DNA from: UBA1794 sp031552405
Lineage (GTDB): Bacteria > Bacteroidota > Bacteroidia > Bacteroidales > Bacteroidaceae
Length of the DNA stretch: 64,000 nucleotides
NCBI GenBank assembly: GCA_031552405.1
Contig: JAVBMN010000018.1
Coordinates: forward strand, 124,001 to 188,000
Direction: 5' to 3'
The translations under genes and the position numbers were made by a program. Below the pieces are notes generated by a model. That model had not been told where the DNA came from. It did no database searches and saw only the letters and a list, made by a program, of their open reading frames with translations. Position 1 is the first letter of the stretch. The number at the start of each line of letters is the position of its first letter. Below are positions 9,210-16,815 of the stretch, in pieces.

Positions 9210-11837
9210 TTATTGCACTTGTACCTTCTTTCCCTGTATGAAATAGATACCCGAAGGAAGTCCGGTTACTATATTTTCGCCCGGCTGCAGGAGGAGTTTT
9301 CGGAAAAACTTTCCTGTTACATCATATAGTTCTTCCTGTTGAGAGCACATGGAGTTGACTATTAGTACCCCCGTTCCGGGAGAGGATAAGCACGTGACGC
9401 TATTTTCCGGAATTCGGTCTGTAGAGTTAGGATAAGATGTCCGGATATTTGCAAACAAGCGCCATACAGGATGTGTTATATAGGCCTCTTCTGCCTCCTC
9501 CGGGACAAACAAGACAGCCCGATCATAGGCATCCGCTTCAAACGAGCTTTCCAACAATGAGGCGGGAAGTAAAGAAGAAGCCGTTATAGTATTAAGAACC
9601 CGACAGCCTTTAAAAACATAATCTTCAATATGAGTCAATCCGGCAGGAAGGAATACCGATCTTAAGCCTGTGCAATCAACAAATGTTCCATTCCGAAGAC
9701 GATTCACTCCTTCCGGAATAGAGACGGAAGTGAGTTTGGAACAATAGCTGAAAGCATATTCACCTATGTATACAAGATCTGACGGCCAATTGATTGAAGG
9801 CAACTTCGAACAGGATCCGAAAGCAGAACTCTCAATTCGCGTGACGCTATGAGGTAACTCTATTGACTGAATATTCTCGCACCCTGCAAAAGCTTTTTCA
9901 CCTATAAACTTTAGTCCTTCTCCGAAACGAAGCGATTTCAAGGCTCTGCAACAGAAGAAAGCGTAAATGCCCACACTGTCTATTGCAGCAGGAAGGGTCA
10001 CTGCCTCGAGCTTATCACAGCTCTCAAACAAACCACGTCCAATACTGCGGATTCCTTCCGGAATGCGCATGGAGGTCAATTTAAGACAATGCGAGAAAGC
10101 GAAATTTCCAAGATCCTCCAGGCCTTCGGGTAACTGAATGGATGGTAGAAGATAGCATCCGGTAAACGCAAATCTGTCGATTTGTTTCAAGCTTTTTGGA
10201 AGAGTGACAACTTGCAAATCATAGCAGCAATAAAACGCCTGTTCTCCAATTCGGATAATTCCTTCAGGAAGGTATAGTGAGACTATTTTGCTAAAGTAGA
10301 ATGCATCATTCCCCACAGCCGTTACCCTGTATGTGGTGCCGCCACAACGGAAAGAGGGTACAATGGCTATTCCTTCGCTGCCAGCAAAACGGTTTTCTCC
10401 CACCTCGGCCTCATCCTTTCCGGTAATCCGATAAGAAATTCCTTTTCGCCTGCATAGATCTCCGGTACGGATTACCTCAAACTTCCGCCATATCGGATGA
10501 TCCAGATAAGCATCCAGCGCTCCTTCCGCAACCTCAATGCCTTCTGCGTATATATGTTCCTCAAAGGTCCATTCTGCCAATGCAGGAGGTGTAACTGAAA
10601 GAAGGTGTATATTGTCCAATAAGTGGCATGAAGAGAACGCTCCTGCTCCCAAACTTTCCAATGAAGCAGGAAGTAAGATGGAACGTAGGAAAGTACAGCC
10701 TCGAAAAGCATTGTTGCCAATTCGTTTTACAGTAGACGGGAGATTAATTGCCTGAAGATCCATACAATCCTTGAAAGCGCCGTTTTCAATTATCTCCAAA
10801 CCCTCAGGAAAAGAAACAGAAGTCAGCTCTGTACAGAAGAAAAAAGCTTGTTCGCCAATGGTTGTAATTTTGTAAGTCGCTCCACCAGCACATACTGTTT
10901 GTGGAATAGTGAGTTCTCTGATATCACGCTCGATCAGTCCGGTTATTTCAGCTTCGTCCGTCTTAATAGCCTGGTATAAGATGCCATTCGCAAAGAAACC
11001 TTCTGCGGTCAGGATTGCCATCTTACCCCATACCTCATGTTGCATATAGGTTGTAAAACTCTCCAAAGGCGTTTCCACCAAAAGGCCTTCCGGAACGTTG
11101 TCAAAGACATTGTTAGCTACAATAGGAGGAGTCAAAGAAGGCGTTTTTATCGAATCAAGGCTGATGCAACTTGCAAAAGCATATTGTTCAATGCGTTCAA
11201 GGCTCCTAGGCAGGCTTACCCGGTTTAAACTCGTACAGCCATCAAAAGTAGTATGCTCAATCGCCTTCAACCCTTCGGAGAAAGAAACGGAAACAAGTCC
11301 TGTACAACCATGAAAAGCTACACTTCCGATATGTGTCAGAGTAGACGGGAATTCGAGTGAAATAAGTCCTTCGCAAAACAAGAAGGCCTGTTCGTTGATT
11401 CGTTTCAAGCCCTCTGGAAAATTGATGGAACTGAGTTTTGTACATCTGTAAAATGCCTCTCTCCCTATTTCCTCCAGACTGGATGGAAGAGAAACAGAAA
11501 GTAGTTCAGAGCATTGGCTAAAAGCTGAGTTCCCAATTTCCAGCAGACCTTCCGGAAGAAATACTGTAGTTACACTTGATTTGTAAAATGCACTATCTCC
11601 CACTGCGGTAACTTGGTATGCTGTGCCCTCATGGGTAATAGTTTCTGGGATATGTATATCTCCGGAATATCCCGAAGAGTGTTTAGAAACTTCTACCTGC
11701 CCATTCCCTGCACTGGCAAATAGTACTCCGTTTATTTCTACTTCAAAGGCATGTCCTTCATAGCATGTAAACAGGAAACCTGTTAAAAACAAGATCCTCA
11801 AGGTTCTCCATAGAGGTGTAAAAACATTGCGTTCCAT
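9210..11837 (-). CDS. BspA-type leucine-rich-repeat surface protein with T9SS-like C-terminal tail
   Basis: An 875-residue exported protein made of treponemal/BspA-type (LRR_5) repeats of about 23 residues, of the form 'L.SV.LP..L..IG..AF..C'. A signal peptide covers roughly residues 1-31 (LRILFLTGFLFTCYEGHAF). The repeats are arranged as three modules (about 31-278, 280-458, 461-794). Each opens with a beta segment ending in 'Y.VTAVG..AF' or similar and closes with a non-LRR segment ending in 'H.VW..' . The last 70 residues (LYDVTGKFF ... GLPSGIYFIQGKK) look like a type A T9SS sorting domain. Known BspA-like proteins bind host matrix or other bacteria; adhesion is therefore an inference. It stands alone, convergent with ribF. 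Confidence 0.87.
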   Translation of the reverse strand: MERNVFTPLWRTLRILFLTGFLFTCYEGHAFEVEINGVLFASAGNGQVEVSKHSSGYSGDIHIPETITHEGTAYQVTAVGDSAFYKSSVTTVFLPEGLLEIGNSAFSQCSELLSVSLPSSLEEIGREAFYRCTKLSSINFPEGLKRINEQAFLFCEGLISLEFPSTLTHIGSVAFHGCTGLVSVSFSEGLKAIEHTTFDGCTSLNRVSLPRSLERIEQYAFASCISLDSIKTPSLTPPIVANNVFDNVPEGLLVETPLESFTTYMQHEVWGKMAILTAEGFFANGILYQAIKTDEAEITGLIERDIRELTIPQTVCAGGATYKITTIGEQAFFFCTELTSVSFPEGLEIIENGAFKDCMDLQAINLPSTVKRIGNNAFRGCTFLRSILLPASLESLGAGAFSSCHLLDNIHLLSVTPPALAEWTFEEHIYAEGIEVAEGALDAYLDHPIWRKFEVIRTGDLCRRKGISYRITGKDEAEVGENRFAGSEGIAIVPSFRCGGTTYRVTAVGNDAFYFSKIVSLYLPEGIIRIGEQAFYCCYDLQVVTLPKSLKQIDRFAFTGCYLLPSIQLPEGLEDLGNFAFSHCLKLTSMRIPEGIRSIGRGLFESCDKLEAVTLPAAIDSVGIYAFFCCRALKSLRFGEGLKFIGEKAFAGCENIQSIELPHSVTRIESSAFGSCSKLPSINWPSDLVYIGEYAFSYCSKLTSVSIPEGVNRLRNGTFVDCTGLRSVFLPAGLTHIEDYVFKGCRVLNTITASSLLPASLLESSFEADAYDRAVLFVPEEAEEAYITHPVWRLFANIRTSYPNSTDRIPENSVTCLSSPGTGVLIVNSMCSQQEELYDVTGKFFRKLLLQPGENIVTGLPSGIYFIQGKKVQVQ

Positions 11838-11905
11838 AGGCTCACTTTTGTAAGGTTTCAGGGAAACGTGAATTATTCATCCCTGAGAAATAGTTTTTCT
11901 ACTTA

Positions 11906-11913
11906 CAAAGATA
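11906..11913 (-). promoter_or_regulatory. Bacteroides-type -7 element upstream of the LRR gene
   Basis: Read on the minus strand this is TATCTTTG, a full match to the TAnnTTTG element, about 70 bp upstream of the LRR start. No convincing TTTG -33 partner was found, so the call rests on one element. Confidence 0.4.
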
Positions 11914-12007
11914 ATAGTTTCCCATATTAAAAACTAAAAAAGAAGGATATTTTATTCTCACCTCGTTAAATTGCATCCACAATGATTTGAAGCTTGCACT
12001 TTCATAA

Positions 12008-12078
12008 CCCTCCACGTTCCACCACGCCCGGAAACCCTCTTCTGCAAAGGGTTTCCGGGCGTGGTGGAACGTGGAGGG
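12008..12078. repeat. Perfect 31-bp inverted repeat (intergenic palindrome, family A)
   Basis: Arms 12008-12038 and 12048-12078 are exact reverse complements around a 9-base loop (12039-12047). The arm begins CCCTCCACGTTCCAC and ends GAAACCCT. It lies downstream of the HU-like gene and upstream of the LRR gene. A diverged relative at 39673-39732 shares that 15-mer and the GAAACCCT/AGGGTTTC core, so this is a dispersed element and not merely a local terminator. No clear U-run follows on either side (the plus side has CTCTTAAAAAAG), so a terminator role is only possible. Confidence 0.9.
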
Positions 12079-12111
12079 TGCTCTTAAAAAAGTAAACGGA
12101 GCAATAGTTTC

Positions 12112-12741
12112 TCAGCCTGCGGGTAATTTCCCGGATACCGAGATGTAATTGGGGTGTGAGGCGGGACCTATCTTGTGCAGATAACCACCCTCCGTAAGTT
12201 CCTGCAAGGCGTTATAGGCACTCTGACGGGAGCAGGAAAAGAGTTGCTGATACTGCATCCGGGTAAGGGAAGGATGCGTGGAAAACCACTTACCCAGGGT
12301 GAGGAGTTGCTGGGAAAGAGGGGTGTCGTTCTGCTGGATGCGCTGAGGAGCGCGCTCCAGAGGGATTTGCCGAAGCTTTTTAGATAAGGAAGCGCTGGGG
12401 GTGAAGTTGATGCGGCGCACAGTAACACTCTGGGCATGAATCTCTTCACCGGCCATAGTGGGTGGGCAGGTCAGCGAAATGCTGAAATTGCCGATCCCGG
12501 CAAGCTCCACACGATCACCTTCGGACAGGGTTTCATACAGAATGGCGCTTAGTGCATCAAGGGCCGACACCACGTCGGCGCGGTTGAGGCTGCAGCGCGA
12601 CTGGATTTCATTGGCCAGATAGTCGCTGGTTTTCAAGGTGCTGTTCACTAAAAAGGGATGCACGCGGGGGATACGTTTGTAAGATGCCGGAATCGGGAGG
12701 GGACGAAGCTCATACTGAGCGGATCTTTTGACTTTTACCAT
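12112..12741 (-). CDS. HU-like DNA-binding protein (HU-HIG type) with C-terminal winged-helix-like region
   Basis: A 209-residue protein of the long HU-related family found in Bacteroidales beside VapE/VirE genes. Residues about 5-125 fit the HU/IHF fold (LANEIQSRCSLNRADVVSALDAL, then GDRVELAGIGNFSISL, an HU-like 'V.L.GFG.F' strand). The C-terminal 70 residues (LLTLGKWFSTHP ... CSRQSAYNALQELTEGGYLHKIG) resemble a winged helix with recognition helix SRQSAYNALQEL, reminiscent of integrase or transcription-factor N-termini. It is divergent from the VapE-like gene. An inverted-repeat array lies between its promoter and start codon, suggesting autoregulation; that is inference. Confidence 0.85.
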   Translation of the reverse strand: MVKVKRSAQYELRPLPIPASYKRIPRVHPFLVNSTLKTSDYLANEIQSRCSLNRADVVSALDALSAILYETLSEGDRVELAGIGNFSISLTCPPTMAGEEIHAQSVTVRRINFTPSASLSKKLRQIPLERAPQRIQQNDTPLSQQLLTLGKWFSTHPSLTRMQYQQLFSCSRQSAYNALQELTEGGYLHKIGPASHPNYISVSGKLPAG

Positions 12742-12782
12742 GTCTTTTAATGATTTAAGGTTAGTAACTTATCACCTCCAAA

Positions 12783-12876
12783 AGATCGTACCTCATATCA
12801 CGTACAATCGTACGTGATATGAGGTACGATTGTACTCCAATTGAGATACGATTGTACGTGATATGAGGTACGATCT
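12783..12876. promoter_or_regulatory. Three-copy inverted-repeat array in the HU-gene leader
   Basis: The 20-base unit ATCGTACCTCATATCACGTA occurs at 12785-12804, and its exact reverse complement at 12811-12830 and again inside 12847-12876. Positions 12783-12812 and 12847-12876 are perfect 30-base reverse complements of each other. Neighbouring sites form either a tight hairpin (loop 12805-12810) or a larger stem. The array sits between the predicted HU promoter and its ATG, and also 79 bp upstream of the VapE-side promoter. It could be a protein-binding operator or a leader-RNA structure. Confidence 0.8.
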
Positions 12877-12888
12877 CCTGGAGCACTG

Positions 12889-12920
12889 CAAATATACTCT
12901 TTCTGGCTGAGAAAAGCAAT
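12889..12920 (-). promoter_or_regulatory. Predicted promoter of the HU-like gene
   Basis: On the minus strand, ATTG (12917-12920), a 20-base spacer and TATATTTG (12889-12896) fit the Bacteroides TTTG / TAnnTTTG pattern with one mismatch in the upstream element. Transcription would start near 12882, placing the inverted-repeat array in a leader of about 140 bases. Confidence 0.5.
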
Positions 12921-12954
12921 TTTTATCGATTGAAAATGCAGTATAAAGTAGTGT

Positions 12955-12986
12955 GTTGTAATGAGGATTTATATATGGTAATTTTG
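12955..12986 (+). promoter_or_regulatory. Predicted promoter of the VapE-like gene
   Basis: GTTG (12955-12958), 20 bases, then TAATTTTG (12979-12986), 26 bp before the ATG at 13013. Matches the Bacteroides TTTG / TAnnTTTG consensus with one mismatch in the first element. Confidence 0.5.
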
Positions 12987-13012
12987 TTGAAAATCAATAA
13001 GATAATTAAGTA

Positions 13013-14452
13013 ATGAAAGAGCTTGTACTAACAGAAAACAGTGTGCAAACCAGTCTGTCTTATCAGCTTGAACGCATGGAGGACATGTTTCATGTATTGG
13101 CAGAAATGATGGGAGAACTGCGAAGTGCTATTTCCGGAATCATGGAAGTGGTGAATGCCTCGGAGTTTCCTCAAGTAGGGGCGGATTGCATCCGCCCGGA
13201 AGTAAATGCTAAAGAGGAGCAGCAGGCAGATCTTACCCATGATACAGCCCCACTTATGCCGCAGCAAAAAGAAACACCGCCTGTGGATGCGGGCGGATGC
13301 AATCCGCCCCTACCTGTGGTGCAGGTCAGCGAATTCCTGCAACAGCGCTATGAATTTCGCTACAACCAACTCACCGGACAAACGGAATACCGGGAACGCT
13401 CCATCCTTCCATCCCCTTTCCTCCTCGTATGTCCGCGTGCCAAAAGCACCTTTTATTACTAGGTGCAGGCCGCCGGAATCTTCTGTTATGAGAGTCAGAT
13501 ACAGTGCGTACTAAATTCCTATCTTATAAAACCCTATCACCCCTTCCGCGAATACTTAGATACCCTGCCCGCTTGGGATGGCCGTGATCGCATCGATGTT
13601 CTCGCCACCCGCGTAAGCGAAGATCCCCTGTGGCGCATCGGTTTCCGCCGCTGGATGCTGGGCATGACCGCCGGATGGCTGGGCGTCAACCCTCAATACG
13701 CCAACTCTTTAGCTCCTCTGCTGGTAAGCCGCGAACAAGGCCTCCACAAAAGCACTTTCTGCCGGATGCTCCTCCCGCCGGAGCTGGAACACTTTTACAC
13801 CGACAGCTTCCCTCTCACCAATATCCCCCAGGCCGAGCGTCGCCTGACCGAGTACGGCCTTATCTCATTGGATGAGTTCGACCGCCATTCCTCCCGTCAC
13901 CAGGCCGACTTGAAAAACCTCATGCAAGCCACCACCCTGCATTTGCGCCGCGCAAGGCAGCAGTACGAAACCACCCTGCCCCGCATTGCCTCCTTCATTG
14001 GCACCAGCAACTGCAAAGAACTGCTGACCGACAAAACCGGCTCCCGCCGCTTCCTCTGCGTGGAAGTGACCCGCATGATCGATACGGATACGCCCCTGGA
14101 ATACGCCCAGTTGTATGCCCAATTGAAGTACCTCGTTACCACCGCCGCCGAGCAATACTGGCCCACCGAAGAAGAAAAAGCCGCCATCGAGCAGCAAAAC
14201 CTGTCTTTCTACAAGACTTCCGTAGAGGAAAACCTCTTCTGGGAGCTATTTAAAGACGCCGACCGTGGCGCGGAGGACGCCATGTTGCTCTCCGCCGAGG
14301 AGATCTTCCGCCGGTTGAGGGACTACAACCCCGTAGCCATGCGCGGGCGCAAGGCAAGCGGTTTCGGTAAGTTATTGGTGGATATGGGTGTGCCGCGTAT
14401 CAGGCTGAACACGGGAAACAGGTATTGTGTGGTAGCTGTAGGATGTAGATAA
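13013..14452 (+). pseudogene. VapE/VirE-family protein gene interrupted by one in-frame amber codon
   Basis: One continuous frame of 480 codons, broken only by TAG at 13460-13462 (codon 150). The next codon is GTG and the frame resumes seamlessly (STFYY-stop-VQAAGIFCYES), so no frameshift is needed; a GAG-to-TAG change would explain it. Downstream are VapE (virulence-associated E, P-loop-like) features: a Walker A-like segment SREQGLHKSTFC, a Walker B-like LISLDEFD, and FIGTSNCKELLTDKTGSRRF. The N-terminal 110 residues are low in similarity and carry two palindromic repeats. Such proteins sit with HU-like genes throughout Bacteroidales, probably as remnants of, or helpers to, mobile elements. 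Either a pseudogene, or two polypeptides (149 aa and, from GTG 13463, 329 aa), or read-through. Confidence 0.8.
13175..13313. repeat. Inverted pair of 24-bp palindromic (REP-like) elements inside the VapE gene
   Basis: Positions 13175-13198 and 13290-13313 are exact reverse complements over 24 bases, 91 bp apart. Each contains its own small palindrome GCGGATTGCATCCGC (13181-13195 in the first copy). They are translated in frame as VGADCIRPE and DAGGCNPPL, and account for most of an otherwise unconserved linker. The look is that of a dispersed REP-like element that has inserted twice into coding sequence without breaking the frame. Confidence 0.85.
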
Positions 14453-14462
14453 TACTGGTAGA

Positions 14463-14963
14463 TCAGCGTGTAACGCGAACCGACTTCCCTACACATACAG
14501 CCTTGTATATCTCCAGGCGTTTCCCTTTGTTGGGGCCGGAGGTGCAGGTACCCATGCCGGAGGAGAGGTCGTACTTGGATTCGCATTTTGGGCAGATGGC
14601 TTCGAGGCCTCCTTTCTGGGTCTTTACACGTACGTCTTTCTCGTTGGTGCAGAAAAGGTCGTATGCAGCATAAGGCTCCGAAGGGTCTATCGGTGCCACG
14701 GAGTAAACCAGCAGGATTCCGCCATTGCCAAGGGCTGAGTAGGGGGGGAGATAGGGGTCGCCTTCCTTGAATTCGTAGTAGCCTCCCAGCACTGAGAGGG
14801 AGGTGTAACGAGCATCACCAAGGTCTACCGTCAGGTTTACCAGGCGGTTGGGGAGGTATTCTTCGTTTTCGGCGCAGGAGAAGCTACCGAGGAAAAGGAA
14901 TAGAAAGAGCAGGCCTTTGGCTATTTTACGGCCTAAAAGAGAATATTCAGACTTTGTTTTCAT
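14463..14963 (-). CDS. Lipoprotein with a degenerate Rieske-like metal motif
   Basis: A 166-residue predicted lipoprotein (signal segment LLFLFLFLGSFSC, lipidated Cys30). From about residue 80 the sequence follows the Rieske pattern: a first loop with Cys105 (LFCTNE), a second loop CPKCESKYD (Cys124, Cys127), then a GP turn and a final strand 'LEIYKAVCVGKSVRV'. Canonical Rieske proteins have Cys-X-His and Cys-X2-His; here both histidine positions are replaced (Asn107 and Cys127), so a normal [2Fe-2S] cluster is unlikely. Four cysteines (105, 124, 127, 140) could bind zinc or another metal. The gene lies 17 bp after argH, at the end of that operon. Fold assignment is inferred from motif spacing. 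Confidence 0.72.
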   Translation of the reverse strand: MKTKSEYSLLGRKIAKGLLFLFLFLGSFSCAENEEYLPNRLVNLTVDLGDARYTSLSVLGGYYEFKEGDPYLPPYSALGNGGILLVYSVAPIDPSEPYAAYDLFCTNEKDVRVKTQKGGLEAICPKCESKYDLSSGMGTCTSGPNKGKRLEIYKAVCVGKSVRVTR

Positions 14964-14980
14964 TCCGTATGAGAGGCGTA

Positions 14981-16321
14981 TTACCTGCCGAGCAGACGTT
15001 GCTCGGCGTCATGCACTTCCTTAAAACGGAAATCATCCATGATTTGTTGCATCAGGAGTTGAATACGATCATTACAGAGGTTACCGATGCTACCCTCGTG
15101 GGTGTGGTGCACCTCCTTGACGGGTACAAAGCGGCCCTCGTCAATATCAATCCCCACCTTCTTGTAGGCATCGCGGAAGGGCATTCCTTCGGCGGCTAGG
15201 CGGTTCACCTCTTCAACGCTGAAAATGGGGGCATAACGGGGGTCATCCAAGATGTGCTCATTCACGCGGATGTGCTCCATGATGTAGGTGGTCATCCGGA
15301 TGCAGTCTTGCAGCTCTTCGAAAGCGGGCAGGAAGGCCTCTTTGATGATCTGCAGATCACGGAAATACCCGCTGGGCAGATTGTTCATTATCAGCATGAT
15401 TTGCTGCGGAAGGCCTTGCAGTTTATTGCATTTGGCGCGGATGAGTTCGAATACATCCGGGTTCTTCTTGTGGGGCATGATGCTGGAGCCGGTGGTACAG
15501 TCCTCCGGGAGCTTTACGAACCCGAAGTTCTGGCTGTTAAACATACAGGCATCAAAGGCTAGCTTTGCGATGGTACCTGCTACGCCGGCCAGCGCAAAGG
15601 CTACGTTGCGTTCCATCTTTCCACGGCCCATCTGGGCATATACTACGTTGTAGTTCATGCTGTCAAAGCCTAATAACTCGGTAGTCATACTGCGGTTCAG
15701 GGGGAAAGATGAGCCATATCCTGCGGCAGATCCTAACGGATTGCGGTTGCACATCCTATAGGCAGCCTGCAGGAAAAGCATATCGTCCGTCAAGCCCTCG
15801 GCATAGGCGCCAAACCAAAGCCCGAAGGAGCTGGGCATGGCTATCTGCAGGTGCGTATAACCGGGCATGAGTACATTCTTATATTGCTCGCTGCGGGCGA
15901 TGAGCACTTCGAAAAGGCTGCGCACGTCTCCTACAATTTCCTGCAGGCGTGTGCGGGTAAAGAGCTTTAGATCCAGCAATACCTGATCGTTGCGTGAGCG
16001 GCCGCTATGGATCTTCTTTCCCACATCGCCCAAGCGGCGGGTAAGCATCAGCTCCACCTGTGAGTGTACATCCTCCACGCCGTCCTCTATCTGAAAGTTG
16101 TCATTCTCAGCCAGAGCGTAGATCTCTTTCAGCTCGGTAAGCAACTGTGCCAGCTCCTCAGAAGTAAGAAGCTGAATACTTTCGAGCATGGTGATATGAG
16201 CCATTGAACCAAGCACGTCATACTTAGCCAGATAAAGATCCATTTCACGGTCACGTCCTACGGTAAAGCGTTCGATTTCGGCATTGACCTGGACATTCTT
16301 TTCCCACAGTTTCTGTGCCAT
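14981..16321 (-). CDS. argH: Argininosuccinate lyase
   Basis: Splits argininosuccinate into arginine and fumarate, the last step of arginine synthesis. The 446-residue protein begins AQKLWEKN and carries the fumarase/aspartase superfamily signature GSSIMPHKKNPDV (catalytic serine loop, about residues 267-279). Other conserved blocks are SGRSRNDQVLLDL and PGYTHLQIAMPSSFG. It follows the SRPBCC gene by 20 bp on the same strand, in the pyrE-SRPBCC-argH order typical of Bacteroidales. The N-terminus is slightly shorter than that of the E. coli enzyme (about 457 aa), within the family range. Confidence 0.96.
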   Translation of the reverse strand: MAQKLWEKNVQVNAEIERFTVGRDREMDLYLAKYDVLGSMAHITMLESIQLLTSEELAQLLTELKEIYALAENDNFQIEDGVEDVHSQVELMLTRRLGDVGKKIHSGRSRNDQVLLDLKLFTRTRLQEIVGDVRSLFEVLIARSEQYKNVLMPGYTHLQIAMPSSFGLWFGAYAEGLTDDMLFLQAAYRMCNRNPLGSAAGYGSSFPLNRSMTTELLGFDSMNYNVVYAQMGRGKMERNVAFALAGVAGTIAKLAFDACMFNSQNFGFVKLPEDCTTGSSIMPHKKNPDVFELIRAKCNKLQGLPQQIMLIMNNLPSGYFRDLQIIKEAFLPAFEELQDCIRMTTYIMEHIRVNEHILDDPRYAPIFSVEEVNRLAAEGMPFRDAYKKVGIDIDEGRFVPVKEVHHTHEGSIGNLCNDRIQLLMQQIMDDFRFKEVHDAEQRLLGR

Positions 16322-16341
16322 AATCCTGTATTTACTATTGA

Positions 16342-16800
16342 TTATGCGTATTTGATGGTAGCCAACAGATCGGCAAAACGCTCTACACCTTCCTGCATCT
16401 TATCCAGCTTTCCTTTCAGCATCATGCGCATAAAGAAAGGGACATCATAGCGTACGGTAATTTTGAGCTTTGAGGCCTCTTCACCCGAGGGAAGGATCTG
16501 AATCCACATATTGGCAGTAACGGGTACTCCCTTTACCTCGAACTTGATATTCTTTTCGGGTTCACGTTCACAGATGGCCAGCATAATACTTCCTACTGCA
16601 GGCACAGGCATGGTAATACTGTCGGTATCACATGTGATGTCATCCAGGTTGATGTTTACTCCCTGTGTACGCGCTTCTTCCAACTTCTCGGCGGGGATTC
16701 TTTGTTTAAGTTCCTCCACATTGTTCAGGTCGGATAGCTTGGCGTACACCTGTCCCGGCATGTACGGGATTGTTTTTACACTACTTTCGTGCTGTTCCAT
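16342..16800 (-). CDS. SRPBCC-family (START-like) small protein
   Basis: A 152-residue cytoplasmic protein without a signal peptide. The pattern SSVKTIPYMPGQVYAKLSDLNNVEELK is that of the helix-grip (polyketide cyclase/SRPBCC) fold, and the last helix (KMQEGVERFADLLATIKYA) closes the cavity. The central strands read 'NIKFEVKGVP...LKITVRYDVP'. No catalytic residues can be assigned; the family usually binds hydrophobic ligands. It sits 15 bp after pyrE and 20 bp before argH, an arrangement conserved in the order, so it may serve nucleotide or amino-acid metabolism, but this is guesswork. Confidence 0.8.
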   Translation of the reverse strand: MEQHESSVKTIPYMPGQVYAKLSDLNNVEELKQRIPAEKLEEARTQGVNINLDDITCDTDSITMPVPAVGSIMLAICEREPEKNIKFEVKGVPVTANMWIQILPSGEEASKLKITVRYDVPFFMRMMLKGKLDKMQEGVERFADLLATIKYA

Positions 16801-16815
16801 CGGTGTTGCTTGTTT

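Noticed and set aside
12783..12876. CRISPR array
   Set aside because: Only three units, in mixed orientation, with no regular spacers and no cas genes; it is an inverted-repeat array.
13206..13514. Frameshift explanation for the break in the VapE-like gene (alternative frame around 13400-13460)
   Set aside because: The original frame continues perfectly on both sides of the TAG, and the residues before it (PFLLVCPRAKSTFYY) align in register with the family. One nonsense change is simpler than several indels.
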